Shown here one piece after another: positions 49,280 to 56,836 of a stretch of DNA of 64,000 bases. The DNA comes from Oscillospiraceae bacterium (GTDB taxonomy: Bacteria; Bacillota; Clostridia; Oscillospirales; Oscillospiraceae): contig SVLI01000001.1 in NCBI GenBank assembly GCA_015068035.1, positions 62,001 to 126,000 of the forward strand. Direction: 5' to 3'. The notes below the pieces were generated by a model. It searched no databases, was not told the DNA's origin, and worked only from the letters and a program-made list of their open reading frames with translations. Position numbers and translations under genes: made by a program. Each line of letters begins with the position of its first letter. The stretch's first letter is position 1.

Positions 49280-49648
49280 ATGAAAAAGAGCAGTTTTGTT
49301 GCGCTGATTATGGGAACCGTGAGCGGCGTTTTGTTTGCGCTCGGCATGTGCATGGCGCTTTTGCCGGAGTGGGACGCTTTCACAGAGGGCATAATTTTCG
49401 GCGCTGTCGGCATCGTGCTCGGCATTGTCACGGCGCTCGTCTGGTGCAGAATGGAAAACAAAAAGCTTCCGAAGCTGAACGGGAAAAATGTACTCCGCAT
49501 CCTATATGCCGTTGTTGGCGTTCTGGTGCTCGGCTTGGGTATGTGCATGTGCCTTGTGTGGCAGCAGATCATTTGGGGCACGCTTGTCGGCTTGCTCGGC
49601 ATCATCATGCTGATTGCGCTCATTCCGATGATTAAAGGCATCAAATGA
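49280..49648 (+). CDS. Small multi-helix membrane protein
   Basis: The 122-residue protein has four predicted membrane helices arranged as two similar pairs: residues 7-30 and 38-58, then 73-95 and 98-118. The halves share the pattern LG/ALGMCMxL (FALGMCMALLP and LGLGMCMCLVW), suggesting internal duplication. The ATG at 49280 follows AAAGGAG by eight bases. It overlaps the next gene by four bases (ATGA), so the two are translationally coupled. No family was recognised. Divergence from a TetR gene with shared operator motifs suggests inducible expression. Confidence 0.75.
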   Translation: MKKSSFVALIMGTVSGVLFALGMCMALLPEWDAFTEGIIFGAVGIVLGIVTALVWCRMENKKLPKLNGKNVLRILYAVVGVLVLGLGMCMCLVWQQIIWGTLVGLLGIIMLIALIPMIKGIK

Positions 49649-50463
49649 AGGCCTTGCGTCTTGCAAGAAGCCCTTATACAAGCCTTGCGTTCAACGCTGT
49701 TTATGCGCTCGGGAATTGCGCCGTCGGGTTTCTTACACATTCGTGGTGGTTTATTACGGTGGGTGCGTATTACACCGTGCTGACTGTAACCCGTTATTCC
49801 GTGTTGCAGGTCAAGCGAAAAGCAAGCGGGAGTTATGATACCGAGCTTTTCGCGCGGCGTATTACGGGCATTCTGTTGGTGGTGCTTTCGTTCTGCATCG
49901 TGGGCGTGAACATACTGTCCGCCATAAAAGACAGGGGATCGGATTTTCACGAAATCGTAATGATTACCATCGCAACGTATACCTTCACCAAAATCACCGT
50001 TTCCATCATCGGCATGACAAAAGCAAAGCATTCTGCTTCGCCGGTATTAAAGACGCTCCGCAATATATCGCTGGCAGATGCGTGTGTTTCTGTTTACACC
50101 ATGCAAAGATCCATGCTCGTATCCTTTCCGGGTATGGAAGCGAAGGATATTCTAATACTCAACATTTTCACGGGAACAGCCGTCTGGATTGTTGTGCTGT
50201 TTCTCGGAATCAATCTGATTGGAGGAAAATATACAGATATGGCCAAATCGAAAATCGTTAAGGCAAACGAAAAAATCGCGGAGGCAGTAACGGGCGGTTA
50301 TAAGAAAATTGAAAAAGGCGTGGTCGACGGCTACAAAAAAATCGAGCAGGGCGTCGTGGACGGCTATGCGAAAATCGAGGATAAGTTTGTGGATGCTTAC
50401 CTCACCAAAGACGGCGAAACCGTCGAAGAGGCAAAGGCAAGACTGAAAGAAAACAATAAATAG
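49645..50463 (+). CDS. Membrane protein with C-terminal 11-residue amphipathic repeats
   Basis: The 272-residue protein has about five or six membrane helices in residues 10-200, with conserved-looking cores such as FNAVYALGNCAVGFLTHSWW. The last 60 residues contain an 11-residue repeat: GYKKIEKGVVD, GYKKIEQGVVD, GYAKIEDKFVD. Such undecapeptide repeats, as in synuclein or LEA proteins, form amphipathic helices that lie on membranes. It is translationally coupled to the small membrane protein upstream. A hairpin follows at 50490. Function unknown; joint action of the two proteins in the membrane is inferred. Confidence 0.75.
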   Translation: MKALRLARSPYTSLAFNAVYALGNCAVGFLTHSWWFITVGAYYTVLTVTRYSVLQVKRKASGSYDTELFARRITGILLVVLSFCIVGVNILSAIKDRGSDFHEIVMITIATYTFTKITVSIIGMTKAKHSASPVLKTLRNISLADACVSVYTMQRSMLVSFPGMEAKDILILNIFTGTAVWIVVLFLGINLIGGKYTDMAKSKIVKANEKIAEAVTGGYKKIEKGVVDGYKKIEQGVVDGYAKIEDKFVDAYLTKDGETVEEAKARLKENNK

Positions 50464-50489
50464 AAAAGAGGCCGACCCATGCAAAGCAA

Positions 50490-50515
50490 AAACAGCACCC
50501 GCAGGGGTGCTGTTT
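50490..50515 (+). terminator. Probable terminator after the membrane-protein pair
   Basis: An 11-bp stem (50490-50500 with 50505-50515) with only a short TTT tail. Confidence 0.55.
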
Positions 50516-50668
50516 CGCGTTGGCTGATACGAACCGTTTAGATGCCAGCCTAAAGTTGGTCTTTTTCAAATTCCGCAAACCGTAAAAGTTCATTTTGTTT
50601 ATCACGAAGCTTTGGTCGCGATTATTATAAAGTATCTGCCGATCATTTTATAGACAAGAAAGATAAAT

Positions 50669-50712
50669 AGCACCCAAATCCGTTCGAAATGGGTGCTTTA
50701 TTATTTTCTTCT
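50669..50712. terminator. Terminator between convergent transcripts
   Basis: An 8-bp stem (50669-50676 with 50690-50697) with T-rich sequence on the plus side (TTATTATTTTCTT) and on the minus side (ATTTATCTTTCTT). It most likely closes the TetR transcript at 50740. Confidence 0.6.
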
Positions 50713-50739
50713 ATTATGGTCAAAAAGGATAACAAATCC

Positions 50740-51309
50740 TCATTGCAATATGCGGAGTATCTGCTCCAATTGAGCGTCCACATCTTTTTGCGTCAGCGGA
50801 AGCAGCACATTGTGCTTGCCCATGCCCTCCATGCTCCAAATAATGTGCAGGGCTGTTTCCCTGCTGTTCCGGCAGAAAAATACGCCCTGGGCAACGCCGA
50901 GGTCCAGCACTTGGGTGACGATCTCCACGCAGGCCAGCGCACGTTTTTGCAAAATTTCCCGTCCCCGCGCGCTTCTCACGGCAAATTCCGCCGTGGCGTT
51001 GTCAATGGAAACAGCGGGATCCAGCAACTGCGCCATTCTGCTGCGAATGAAGCTGATCAGGAACGTATCAGGGGGAACATTCGTGGCTTTTGCGTTTTCC
51101 AAAGCGGCAAAGGCTGCCGTCTGCTCCTCTTGAATGATGGCAGAAAAAACCTCTTCGGTGGAAGTATAGTGACGATATAGCCCGCCTCTGGAAAAACCGG
51201 TGGCGTCGCAGATATCCTGCATACTTACGGCAGAGAATCCTTTTGCAGCAAACAGCTTTCGGGATTCCTCCAGAATTTTTTTGCGGGACAGCTCACCGCG
51301 GGCACTCAT
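50740..51309 (-). CDS. TetR/AcrR-family regulator
   Basis: This 189-residue regulator has the N-terminal helix-turn-helix SMQDICDATGFSRGGLYRHY near residue 29. The C-terminal domain is a TetR dimer/ligand domain with a run of Ala-rich helices. It lies 24 bases after the GPH transporter gene on the same strand and is probably the second gene of that operon. The 20-base palindrome at 52792-52811 in the operon promoter is the likely site of autoregulation. AGGTGA precedes the ATG at 51309. Confidence 0.9.
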   Translation of the reverse strand: MSARGELSRKKILEESRKLFAAKGFSAVSMQDICDATGFSRGGLYRHYTSTEEVFSAIIQEEQTAAFAALENAKATNVPPDTFLISFIRSRMAQLLDPAVSIDNATAEFAVRSARGREILQKRALACVEIVTQVLDLGVAQGVFFCRNSRETALHIIWSMEGMGKHNVLLPLTQKDVDAQLEQILRILQ

Positions 51310-51333
51310 AAACTTCACCTCAAGGGCAGTATA

Positions 51334-52770
51334 TCACTTGCTTTTCTGCTTTTCAATCCATTCCTTGGGCAAAGACTCCCTTACAACTTCTTCTGTATAG
51401 TGCTTGGGCATTTTGAAGCAGACAAAGAAGCCCAAAACGCAGACAAAGGCGACAATTACAGGCACCAGAGAAACGCCGATTTTCCAGGTTTCTCCGGCGA
51501 CCTCCACGCCGTTTATGATTTTGGGCGCCTGAATGTTTTTGATGTACTCATACACAAGCCCGGTGGAAACAGCGGCGACTACGGACGCAAACAGGGATTG
51601 GATGGCGTAATACATGCCGGTGTGATCGATGCCTGTGAGTTTGAGCTCCATCGCGGAAATTTGGGAGGGGATGATATAGGGAGTGCAGAAGAAGGCGCCT
51701 ATGGCAAAGCTGCCAATAAAGCTTCCGATGCAGCCGATGACCACCCGGGCGGTTACGGAATCGGGGAAAAGATACTCACTGCCCACGCAGAAATTGAGGA
51801 TGGCCACAGCGAAGCACAAAAGGCAAACCTGATAGCTGAACCGGATCCCCTTCTTCTTGATCATTTTGTAATACAAAAACAGCATCAGGGGAACAGGGGC
51901 AAAGGCGCAGGTATTCAAAACAGCACCCAAGCCTGCGTCAATATTCATAACGCCGGAGATCAAAGTGTTCTGAGAAGACAGGAACATTTGCAGACCGAAG
52001 AAAGCGCAGGAGTTGGGGATGAGCCAGCGCAGAAAATGGCGGTTTCTCAGCGTCATGCTCAGGCTGGTCTTTAACGGCACTTTGGCGTCGGGGAGATAAT
52101 CTTTGCCTTCACCGTATTTTTCGCCCTCTTTGATAAGGAAGAGCGGCGTGAGCATCGTCAGCATAATGGGAGATGCGCACATGACAAGGGTGCGGATGTT
52201 GATGCCCTTGCTGATGAAAACCGGGATGAGGGCATAGCAGATGCAGTAACCGATGGTCTCCCAAAAGGACTTGTAGCTGCCCACACGCATCCGCTGCTCC
52301 TCATCTTTGCACACACTGGAAAGACTGCCGTGGAAGGTGATGACAGACAGCGTGTAGGAGGTGAAGAAGACCAAAAGCATGGCGCCCACCCAGATGGTGT
52401 TTGCCATGGAGTTTTCACGGAACTCCAGCGGCGTCCATGCAAGAAAATAGCTGACAGCCAACGGAACGAGGGCCATGAGCAGCACGGGGCGGCGGCGACC
52501 CCAGCGCGTGCGGATATTATCCGTCAAAGAGGCCAGAGGGATGTCAACAAGACCGTCAAAAATCTTGGCGATCATCCAGACCACGCCAAAGAGGCCGGGC
52601 ACAATGAGTGCATAGCCCGTAAGACTCCAGCTTTCAATGTTCGCAGTAAGGCCGGCGGGGTTCAAAGCGTCGGTAAAATAAGCGCCCAGAAGGACGAACA
52701 GAAGATTGGGTCCGAAAAAGCAGGACCCGTAAAGAAATTCTTTCCATTTTTTGTCCAAGGATACTACCAC
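51334..52770 (-). CDS. GPH-type MFS symporter (GTG start)
   Basis: The 478-residue protein has twelve predicted membrane helices and resembles glycoside-pentoside-hexuronide:cation symporters (MFS/sugar type). The helix 2-3 region AKIFDGLVDIPLASLTDNIR then TRWGRRRPVLL contains the family DxxxD and RxGRRRP motifs. The start is taken as GTG at 52770, preceded by GAGAGGTG at good spacing; frames further upstream run through the promoter and operator. It is followed by its probable TetR regulator. The substrate could be a glycoside or sugar acid, but specificity is not readable. Confidence 0.88.
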   Translation of the reverse strand: MVVSLDKKWKEFLYGSCFFGPNLLFVLLGAYFTDALNPAGLTANIESWSLTGYALIVPGLFGVVWMIAKIFDGLVDIPLASLTDNIRTRWGRRRPVLLMALVPLAVSYFLAWTPLEFRENSMANTIWVGAMLLVFFTSYTLSVITFHGSLSSVCKDEEQRMRVGSYKSFWETIGYCICYALIPVFISKGINIRTLVMCASPIMLTMLTPLFLIKEGEKYGEGKDYLPDAKVPLKTSLSMTLRNRHFLRWLIPNSCAFFGLQMFLSSQNTLISGVMNIDAGLGAVLNTCAFAPVPLMLFLYYKMIKKKGIRFSYQVCLLCFAVAILNFCVGSEYLFPDSVTARVVIGCIGSFIGSFAIGAFFCTPYIIPSQISAMELKLTGIDHTGMYYAIQSLFASVVAAVSTGLVYEYIKNIQAPKIINGVEVAGETWKIGVSLVPVIVAFVCVLGFFVCFKMPKHYTEEVVRESLPKEWIEKQKSK

Positions 52771-52791
52771 TGTCTTGCACCTCTCTCTTTT

Positions 52792-52811
52792 TTGCGACAC
52801 GTGTGTCGCAA
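52792..52811. promoter_or_regulatory. Palindromic operator of the GPH-TetR operon
   Basis: TTGCGACAC and GTGTCGCAA (9-base arms, 2-base centre) form a palindrome directly abutting the -10 element on its downstream side, ideal for repression by the TetR protein encoded in the same operon. Confidence 0.8.
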
Positions 52812-52839
52812 ATATATCATTCCGCCTATCGCTTGTCAA
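52811..52839 (-). promoter_or_regulatory. Promoter for the GPH-TetR operon
   Basis: TTGACA (52839-52834) and TATATT (52816-52811) on the minus strand have a 17-base spacer. Confidence 0.85.
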
Positions 52840-53009
52840 GTTAATTGCTGCAATATAAACAAAAAGTAAAAAATCCCCATAACAAACGTTACGGAGATTA
52901 TGGGGTGGAGGAGGGTGGATTCTCCCGGCTCCGGCCGGGCCCGGTCGCGGCTCTGACGCGCCACCGGCGTGTCATTCACTCCCGCTCCCCTTCGAATCCA
53001 CCACGCAAT

Positions 53010-53047
53010 AAAAAATCCCAAACGGCAAAAGCCGTTTGGAATTTTTT
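53010..53047. terminator. Symmetric terminator in the first tandem unit
   Basis: A perfect 9-bp stem (53018-53026 with 53031-53039) flanked by A and T runs, so it works in both directions. Confidence 0.75.
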
Positions 53048-53153
53048 GGTGGAGGAGGGTGGATTCGCCCGGCTGCGGCCGGGCCCGGTCGCGGCTCTGA
53101 CGCGCCACCGGCGCGTCATTCACTCCCGCTCCCCTTCGAACCCACCACACAAT

Positions 53154-53190
53154 AAAAAATCCCAAACGGCAAAAGCCGTTTGGAACTTTT
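53154..53190. terminator. Symmetric terminator in the second tandem unit, after the tRNA genes
   Basis: The same hairpin as in the first unit. On the minus strand it follows tRNA-Tyr at once and ends in TTTTTTA, so it is the probable tRNA-operon terminator. Confidence 0.75.
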
Positions 53191-53275
53191 TGGTGGAGGA
53201 GGGTGGATTCGAACCACCGAAGTCACTGACAACAGATTTACAGTCTGCCCCCTTTGGCCACTCGGGAACTCCTCC
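53191..53275 (-). tRNA. tRNA-Tyr (GTA)
   Basis: The minus strand folds as tRNA: acceptor GGAGGAG with CTCCTCC, D arm CCCGAGTGGCCAAAGGGG, anticodon stem-loop CAGACTGTAAATCTG with anticodon GTA, a class-II-like long variable arm, T arm GGTGGTTCGAATCCACC, discriminator A and an encoded CCA (53193-53191). Confidence 0.97.
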
Positions 53276-53314
53276 ATATTCAATTTATATTTCACGAGTC
53301 CTTACGGGAAATCA

Positions 53315-53390
53315 TGGAGCTGGTGGACGGACTCGAACCCCCGACCTGCTGATTACAAATCAGCTGCTCTACCGACTGAGCTACACCAGC
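53315..53390 (-). tRNA. tRNA-Thr (TGT)
   Basis: The minus strand folds as tRNA: acceptor GCTGGTG with CACCAGC, D arm with GCTCAGTCGGTAGAGC, anticodon loop TTTGTAA giving TGT, T arm with GGTTCGAGTCC, discriminator T and an encoded CCA. It lies 39 bases upstream of tRNA-Tyr in the same transcript. Confidence 0.97.
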
Positions 53391-53406
53391 AGAACCAGCG
53401 ACGCTT

Positions 53407-53435
53407 ATCATAACAAACTCAGCTTCATTTGTCAA
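53407..53435 (-). promoter_or_regulatory. Promoter of the tRNA operon
   Basis: TTGACA (53435-53430) and TATGAT (53412-53407) on the minus strand have a 17-base spacer, 17 bases before tRNA-Thr. Confidence 0.85.
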
Positions 53436-53460
53436 CACCAAACTTCACTTTTTGCGGAAG

Positions 53461-53495
53461 AAAAAAGCGGGGGCGACCAAACCTGCCGCCCCCGC
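53461..53495 (-). terminator. Terminator after the bicupin gene
   Basis: A perfect 9-bp stem (53467-53475 with 53487-53495) is followed on the minus strand by TTTTTT. Confidence 0.88.
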
Positions 53496-53513
53496 GCTTA
53501 TTTTATCGGTTTT

Positions 53514-54419
53514 TTACCAAGGCTCTTCCAGAATCACGTCCTCGAGGACACCGTCCTGCATGCCGAGCGATCTGAGCGCATATTCGGGATGATTGGAGTC
53601 AGCGCCCGTGGCAAGGCCCGCGCTGTGCCAGAAGTTGTCCCGCTCCAGCTTATGCACGCGGATGGGGCAGTGCGGCAGATAGGGCGGCAGATAGACCAGC
53701 GTGGGGCGATCAATGATGAAGCTCTCGCCGTTGAGGCACTGCGTATAGGTGCCGCCGAGCTCGAAGGGATGCCAGGCGTCGCAGCCGTAATAGGCCAGAA
53801 TCTCCGGCGTGTTGTGCATGTGCGCAAAGCCGACATAGTCCCAACCGTCGGTCTTCAGCCAGCGGCGGAGGGAGCTGCTGATGTCGCCCTTCATGGTCTT
53901 GTTCGCCGTGCTGCGCATGACGAGCTCCTGATACTCATTGGGGTTGGGGAACTTGATGGTGTCGCCGTTATAGAAAAGCGTGATCTCGGACAGCGGCCCG
54001 TCATAACCCGGCAGCCAGACGTCCTTGGGCAGCGTGGTGTGCTCGCGACCCTCGCCGGTGACAAAGGAGAAAACGGGGCTCTTCACGTCGGTGATCGTGA
54101 TGTTGCCGTGGGGCACAAAGGCCGGAACCTGAATCATGCAGTTCTTGTCGGTGACGAATTTCTGACCGCCGATGTCCATGGAGAGCGTGGCACCCAGGTT
54201 GTGATTGTCGTGCGCCGTGTTGGAGAAGCAGAAGAACTCCACATAGGGCAGCGCATACATGGTATCGCAGATCACATAATCATGACGATAGTAGCAGCTC
54301 TCATAAAAGCAGCCCATAATGGGATTGTCTTTGGAACGGATCAGATCCACCTTGGCCTCGGAATCGTCCACAGGCCGCTCAATGGGATGGATCAGGTACT
54401 TTTGCATATCAGCACGCAT
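53514..54419 (-). CDS. Bicupin-like protein of unknown function
   Basis: The 301-residue protein appears to hold two cupin-like halves. The first ends in MIQVPAFVPHGNITITD (about residue 113), the second in RPTLVYLPPYLPHCPIRVHK (about 255). Both match the motif VPKGVKHCPLNVI of the small cupin at 40480. A His pair in FAHMHNTPEI starts the second half, as HVHPFDQ does in the small cupin. The ATG at 54419 follows GAAGAGGTG. The gene has a good promoter and a strong terminator, so it is a single unit. Ligand and reaction are unknown. Confidence 0.7.
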   Translation of the reverse strand: MRADMQKYLIHPIERPVDDSEAKVDLIRSKDNPIMGCFYESCYYRHDYVICDTMYALPYVEFFCFSNTAHDNHNLGATLSMDIGGQKFVTDKNCMIQVPAFVPHGNITITDVKSPVFSFVTGEGREHTTLPKDVWLPGYDGPLSEITLFYNGDTIKFPNPNEYQELVMRSTANKTMKGDISSSLRRWLKTDGWDYVGFAHMHNTPEILAYYGCDAWHPFELGGTYTQCLNGESFIIDRPTLVYLPPYLPHCPIRVHKLERDNFWHSAGLATGADSNHPEYALRSLGMQDGVLEDVILEEPW

Positions 54420-54454
54420 GGTCAAACACCTCTTCAAAAATTTATGATGCTATC

Positions 54455-54483
54455 ATTTTATCACCGCCCGCCCGTTGTGTCAA
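54455..54483 (-). promoter_or_regulatory. Promoter for the bicupin gene
   Basis: TTGACA (54483-54478) and TAAAAT (54460-54455) on the minus strand have a 17-base spacer. Confidence 0.82.
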
Positions 54484-54548
54484 TGCCCGTGCTGCGTCTT
54501 ACCGGGCTTCCCTCCCACGTCTGGCGCGAAAACGGCAATCTTCCCCGG

Positions 54549-54578
54549 TTTACAAAGCGGATGCATCTGTGCTATATA
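54549..54578 (+). promoter_or_regulatory. Promoter for the lysozyme gene
   Basis: TTTACA at 54549-54554 and TATATA at 54573-54578 have an 18-base spacer, about 60 bases before the start codon. Confidence 0.6.
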
Positions 54579-54636
54579 TAAGAAGTCGGCGCGAAACCTG
54601 TCGAAAGAAGCAAAATCCTGCGCCGCGGGAGAAACC

Positions 54637-55572
54637 ATGACAAAACGCATTATTTTGATATTACTCGGCCTGATTCTGCTTGCCGTGGTGCTGTGTGCCT
54701 GCTCACGTGAAGAACCCGCGCCTCCGACACCGGATCCCCACGCCGGCGAGGTGCTCGTGCCCGACGGGCGCGGAAACGAAGTTTGGGTAAAGCTCTATGA
54801 GGACGTGCCCGCCATGGCGCTTCGGAAAGCGGATTTTGTGCCCGCGGACGGTTACATAGACTACATCGGCGATGGGGCCGAGGCGCTTCGGGGAATTGAC
54901 GTCTCCGAACATCAGGGCGAGATTGACTGGGCCGCTGTGGCGCAGGACGGCGTGGAATTTGCGATGATCCGCGTCGGCTACCGCGGCTACACCAAGGGCT
55001 CGCTGATGGAGGATCAGTATTTCCGCGCGAACATGGAAGGCGCACTCCAAAACGGGCTGCGCGTGGGCGTTTATTTCTTCTCGCAGGCGATCACGCCGGA
55101 GGAAGCGCGCGAGGAGGCGCGTTATCTTCTGGAGAAGATCGCCGGTTATGACGTGACCATGCCCGTCTGCTATGACTGGGAGGCACTTCACGGCATGAAC
55201 GCGCGCACCGAGGGCATGTCCGGCAGCGCAATCACGGACTGCGCCATCGCCTTCACCGATGTCGTCCGCAGCGCGGGCTACAAGCCGGCGGTGTATTTCT
55301 ACCGCGATCTGGGCTATCATTTTTATGAGCTCGACCGCCTGAAAGATATGGAATTTTGGGCGGCAGCGCTCGGCAACGCGCCGGATTTCTATTATCAACA
55401 CACGATGTGGCAGTATTCCTGCACCGCACAGGTGCCCGGCGTTGCAACGGACTGCGATCTGGATCTGTATTTCATTTATCCGGAGAAAACGCCCGAAATG
55501 GAAGTTCTCGCAGATAAAATAACCGACGGCGCGCAAGCCGGCCTGTCCCCCACCCCCGCGGATTCCGAATAA
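54637..55572 (+). CDS. GH25 lysozyme, lipid-anchored
   Basis: The 311-residue protein has a lipoprotein signal peptide with lipobox VLCAC (Cys22) and a Pro-rich linker. A glycoside hydrolase family 25 domain follows from about residue 85. GIDVSEHQGEIDWAAV carries the conserved Asp of strand 1, VCYDWEALHG near 182 the catalytic Asp/Glu pair, and MWQYSCTAQVPGVATDCDLD the family C-terminal strand. GH25 enzymes cut the MurNAc-GlcNAc bond of peptidoglycan. Here the enzyme would be tethered outside the cell membrane for wall turnover. The ribosome site is weak (GGGAGA). The gene is monocistronic. Confidence 0.92.
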   Translation: MTKRIILILLGLILLAVVLCACSREEPAPPTPDPHAGEVLVPDGRGNEVWVKLYEDVPAMALRKADFVPADGYIDYIGDGAEALRGIDVSEHQGEIDWAAVAQDGVEFAMIRVGYRGYTKGSLMEDQYFRANMEGALQNGLRVGVYFFSQAITPEEAREEARYLLEKIAGYDVTMPVCYDWEALHGMNARTEGMSGSAITDCAIAFTDVVRSAGYKPAVYFYRDLGYHFYELDRLKDMEFWAAALGNAPDFYYQHTMWQYSCTAQVPGVATDCDLDLYFIYPEKTPEMEVLADKITDGAQAGLSPTPADSE

Positions 55573-55580
55573 ACAAGAAA

Positions 55581-55618
55581 GACTCCGGATTCCATTCGGA
55601 AATCCGGAGTCCCTTTTT
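55581..55618 (+). terminator. Terminator after the lysozyme gene
   Basis: A perfect 11-bp stem (55581-55591 with 55601-55611) is followed by CCTTTTTA. Confidence 0.88.
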
Positions 55619-55637
55619 ATCACCCGTCACAGGTGTT

Positions 55638-56747
55638 TTAGTTCTTCAGATAATCGAAGTTCTCAAAGACCGGAATGCCGGTGTAGACAACGACATCTTC
55701 CTCGCCCTTCATGGCGCGGATGGCGCCGGAAGCCAGCGCTTCCATCTCGAACTCGCCCGGCTGCACGGAGATCGGCGCGATCCAGTCGATATAGCTGACG
55801 AGCTTCTGCACCAGATACTTCTCGTTGGACGCACCGCCCGTGAGGATGATGCCGTCCACCTGACCCTTGAGCGCAACGGCGCAGCTGCCGACCGCCTTGG
55901 CGATCTGCAAAATGAAGCCGTCGTAAACAAGCTTGGCATACTTGTCGCCCGCGTTGATCATCGCCACAACGTCACGCACATCGGAAGTGCCGAGATGATC
56001 GGTCAGGCCGCCGTTTTTGGTGATGCGGTCATACATTTCCCGCTCGGTGTATTTGCCGGAGAAGCAGAGCTTCACAACGTCCATCGCGATCAGCGCGCCG
56101 GCACGGGTGGGCGCCATGGGACCGTCACCGTTGACGGCGTCATTGACGCTGCAGTATTTGCCCTTGCGGTGCGCGCCAACCGTAATACCGCCGCCGATGT
56201 GGCAGCAGATGAGGTTCATGTCCTCATACTTTTTGCCGAGGGAATTGGCATAGCGGATGCAGTTTTCCTTCTGATTGAGCGGATGGCCGCGGCTGGTGCG
56301 GAAGCAGCCGGCAAGGCCGGTGATGCGCTCCTCATCGTCCAGCTCATCCACATCGGGCGGGTTGACGCAGAACATCTGCCCACCGTATTTCTCCTGCAGC
56401 GCCCAGGCAATCTGCGGGCCGAGCAGGCTGGGATGCCGCACGTTCTTTCCCTCGCGGGCGTCCTCAAGCAGTTTGTCGTTGATGGCATACACGCCGCCGA
56501 CGCAGCCAACCATGCCGCCGCCGCGGGCGGAGAAAGCATCCACGCCCTCGAGCGAAATGCCGGCTTCCGCAAGCGAGTCCAGAATGGTCTCCATGCGGAA
56601 GGGAAGCTGATCCCGGATCTCCTTAAACTTTTTCAGCTCTTCCGCGTCGTGATCGACGTTCTTCTGGAACAGCTTTTTGTCATCCTCGAACAGCGCGATC
56701 TTCGTGGAAGTCGAGCCCGGATTGATGACGAACACCTTATAACTCAT
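55638..56747 (-). CDS. buk: Butyrate kinase
   Basis: Butyrate kinase converts butyryl-phosphate and ADP to butyrate and ATP, the energy-yielding end of butyrate fermentation. The 369-residue protein has the ASKHA acetate/butyrate kinase fold: VINPGSTSTKIALF at residue 6 (phosphate-1 loop), SARGGGMVGCVGG near 73, LICCHIGGGITVGAHRKG near 180, and ILTGGASNEKYLVQKL near 302. Length is typical. GGAGGG precedes the start. Phosphotransbutyrylase (ptb), its usual partner, is not adjacent, so the kinase is separate from any ptb gene here. A branched-chain carboxylate kinase role is possible. Confidence 0.93.
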   Translation of the reverse strand: MSYKVFVINPGSTSTKIALFEDDKKLFQKNVDHDAEELKKFKEIRDQLPFRMETILDSLAEAGISLEGVDAFSARGGGMVGCVGGVYAINDKLLEDAREGKNVRHPSLLGPQIAWALQEKYGGQMFCVNPPDVDELDDEERITGLAGCFRTSRGHPLNQKENCIRYANSLGKKYEDMNLICCHIGGGITVGAHRKGKYCSVNDAVNGDGPMAPTRAGALIAMDVVKLCFSGKYTEREMYDRITKNGGLTDHLGTSDVRDVVAMINAGDKYAKLVYDGFILQIAKAVGSCAVALKGQVDGIILTGGASNEKYLVQKLVSYIDWIAPISVQPGEFEMEALASGAIRAMKGEEDVVVYTGIPVFENFDYLKN

Positions 56748-56836
56748 GTTAAAAAGCCCTCCTGCTTTTTATTTTTATCTCAAGAGGCAAATCTGCGCGC
56801 CTCTCTTTTCCGTATCATGCCGGCAAAGCCGGTTCT

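Larger units (their letters stand above)
52904..53191. repeat. Two 144-bp tandem units carrying tRNA-Tyr tail sequence
   Basis: Two units, 52904-53047 and 53048-53191, differ at about six positions. Each starts with a 19-base copy of the tRNA-Tyr 3' end, which then recurs in the real tRNA at 53192, so the period is exactly 144. Each has a GC-rich segment of about 70 bases flanked by the inverted pair GGTGGATTC and GAAYCCACC. Each ends with a hairpin (CCAAACGGC with GCCGTTTGG) flanked by A and T runs. Frames that run through here are not real genes. Confidence 0.85.

Noticed and set aside
53010-53190. Additional tRNA genes in the tandem units
   Set aside because: Only the acceptor and T-arm tail is present; there is no anticodon arm and the T-arm is interrupted.
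52904-53191. Possible CRISPR array
   Set aside because: Only two long units with near-identical content exist; there are no spacers, and no cas genes are in the window.
52845-54581. A 578-codon open frame on the plus strand
   Set aside because: It runs through the tandem repeats and both tRNA genes and then antisense to the bicupin gene.
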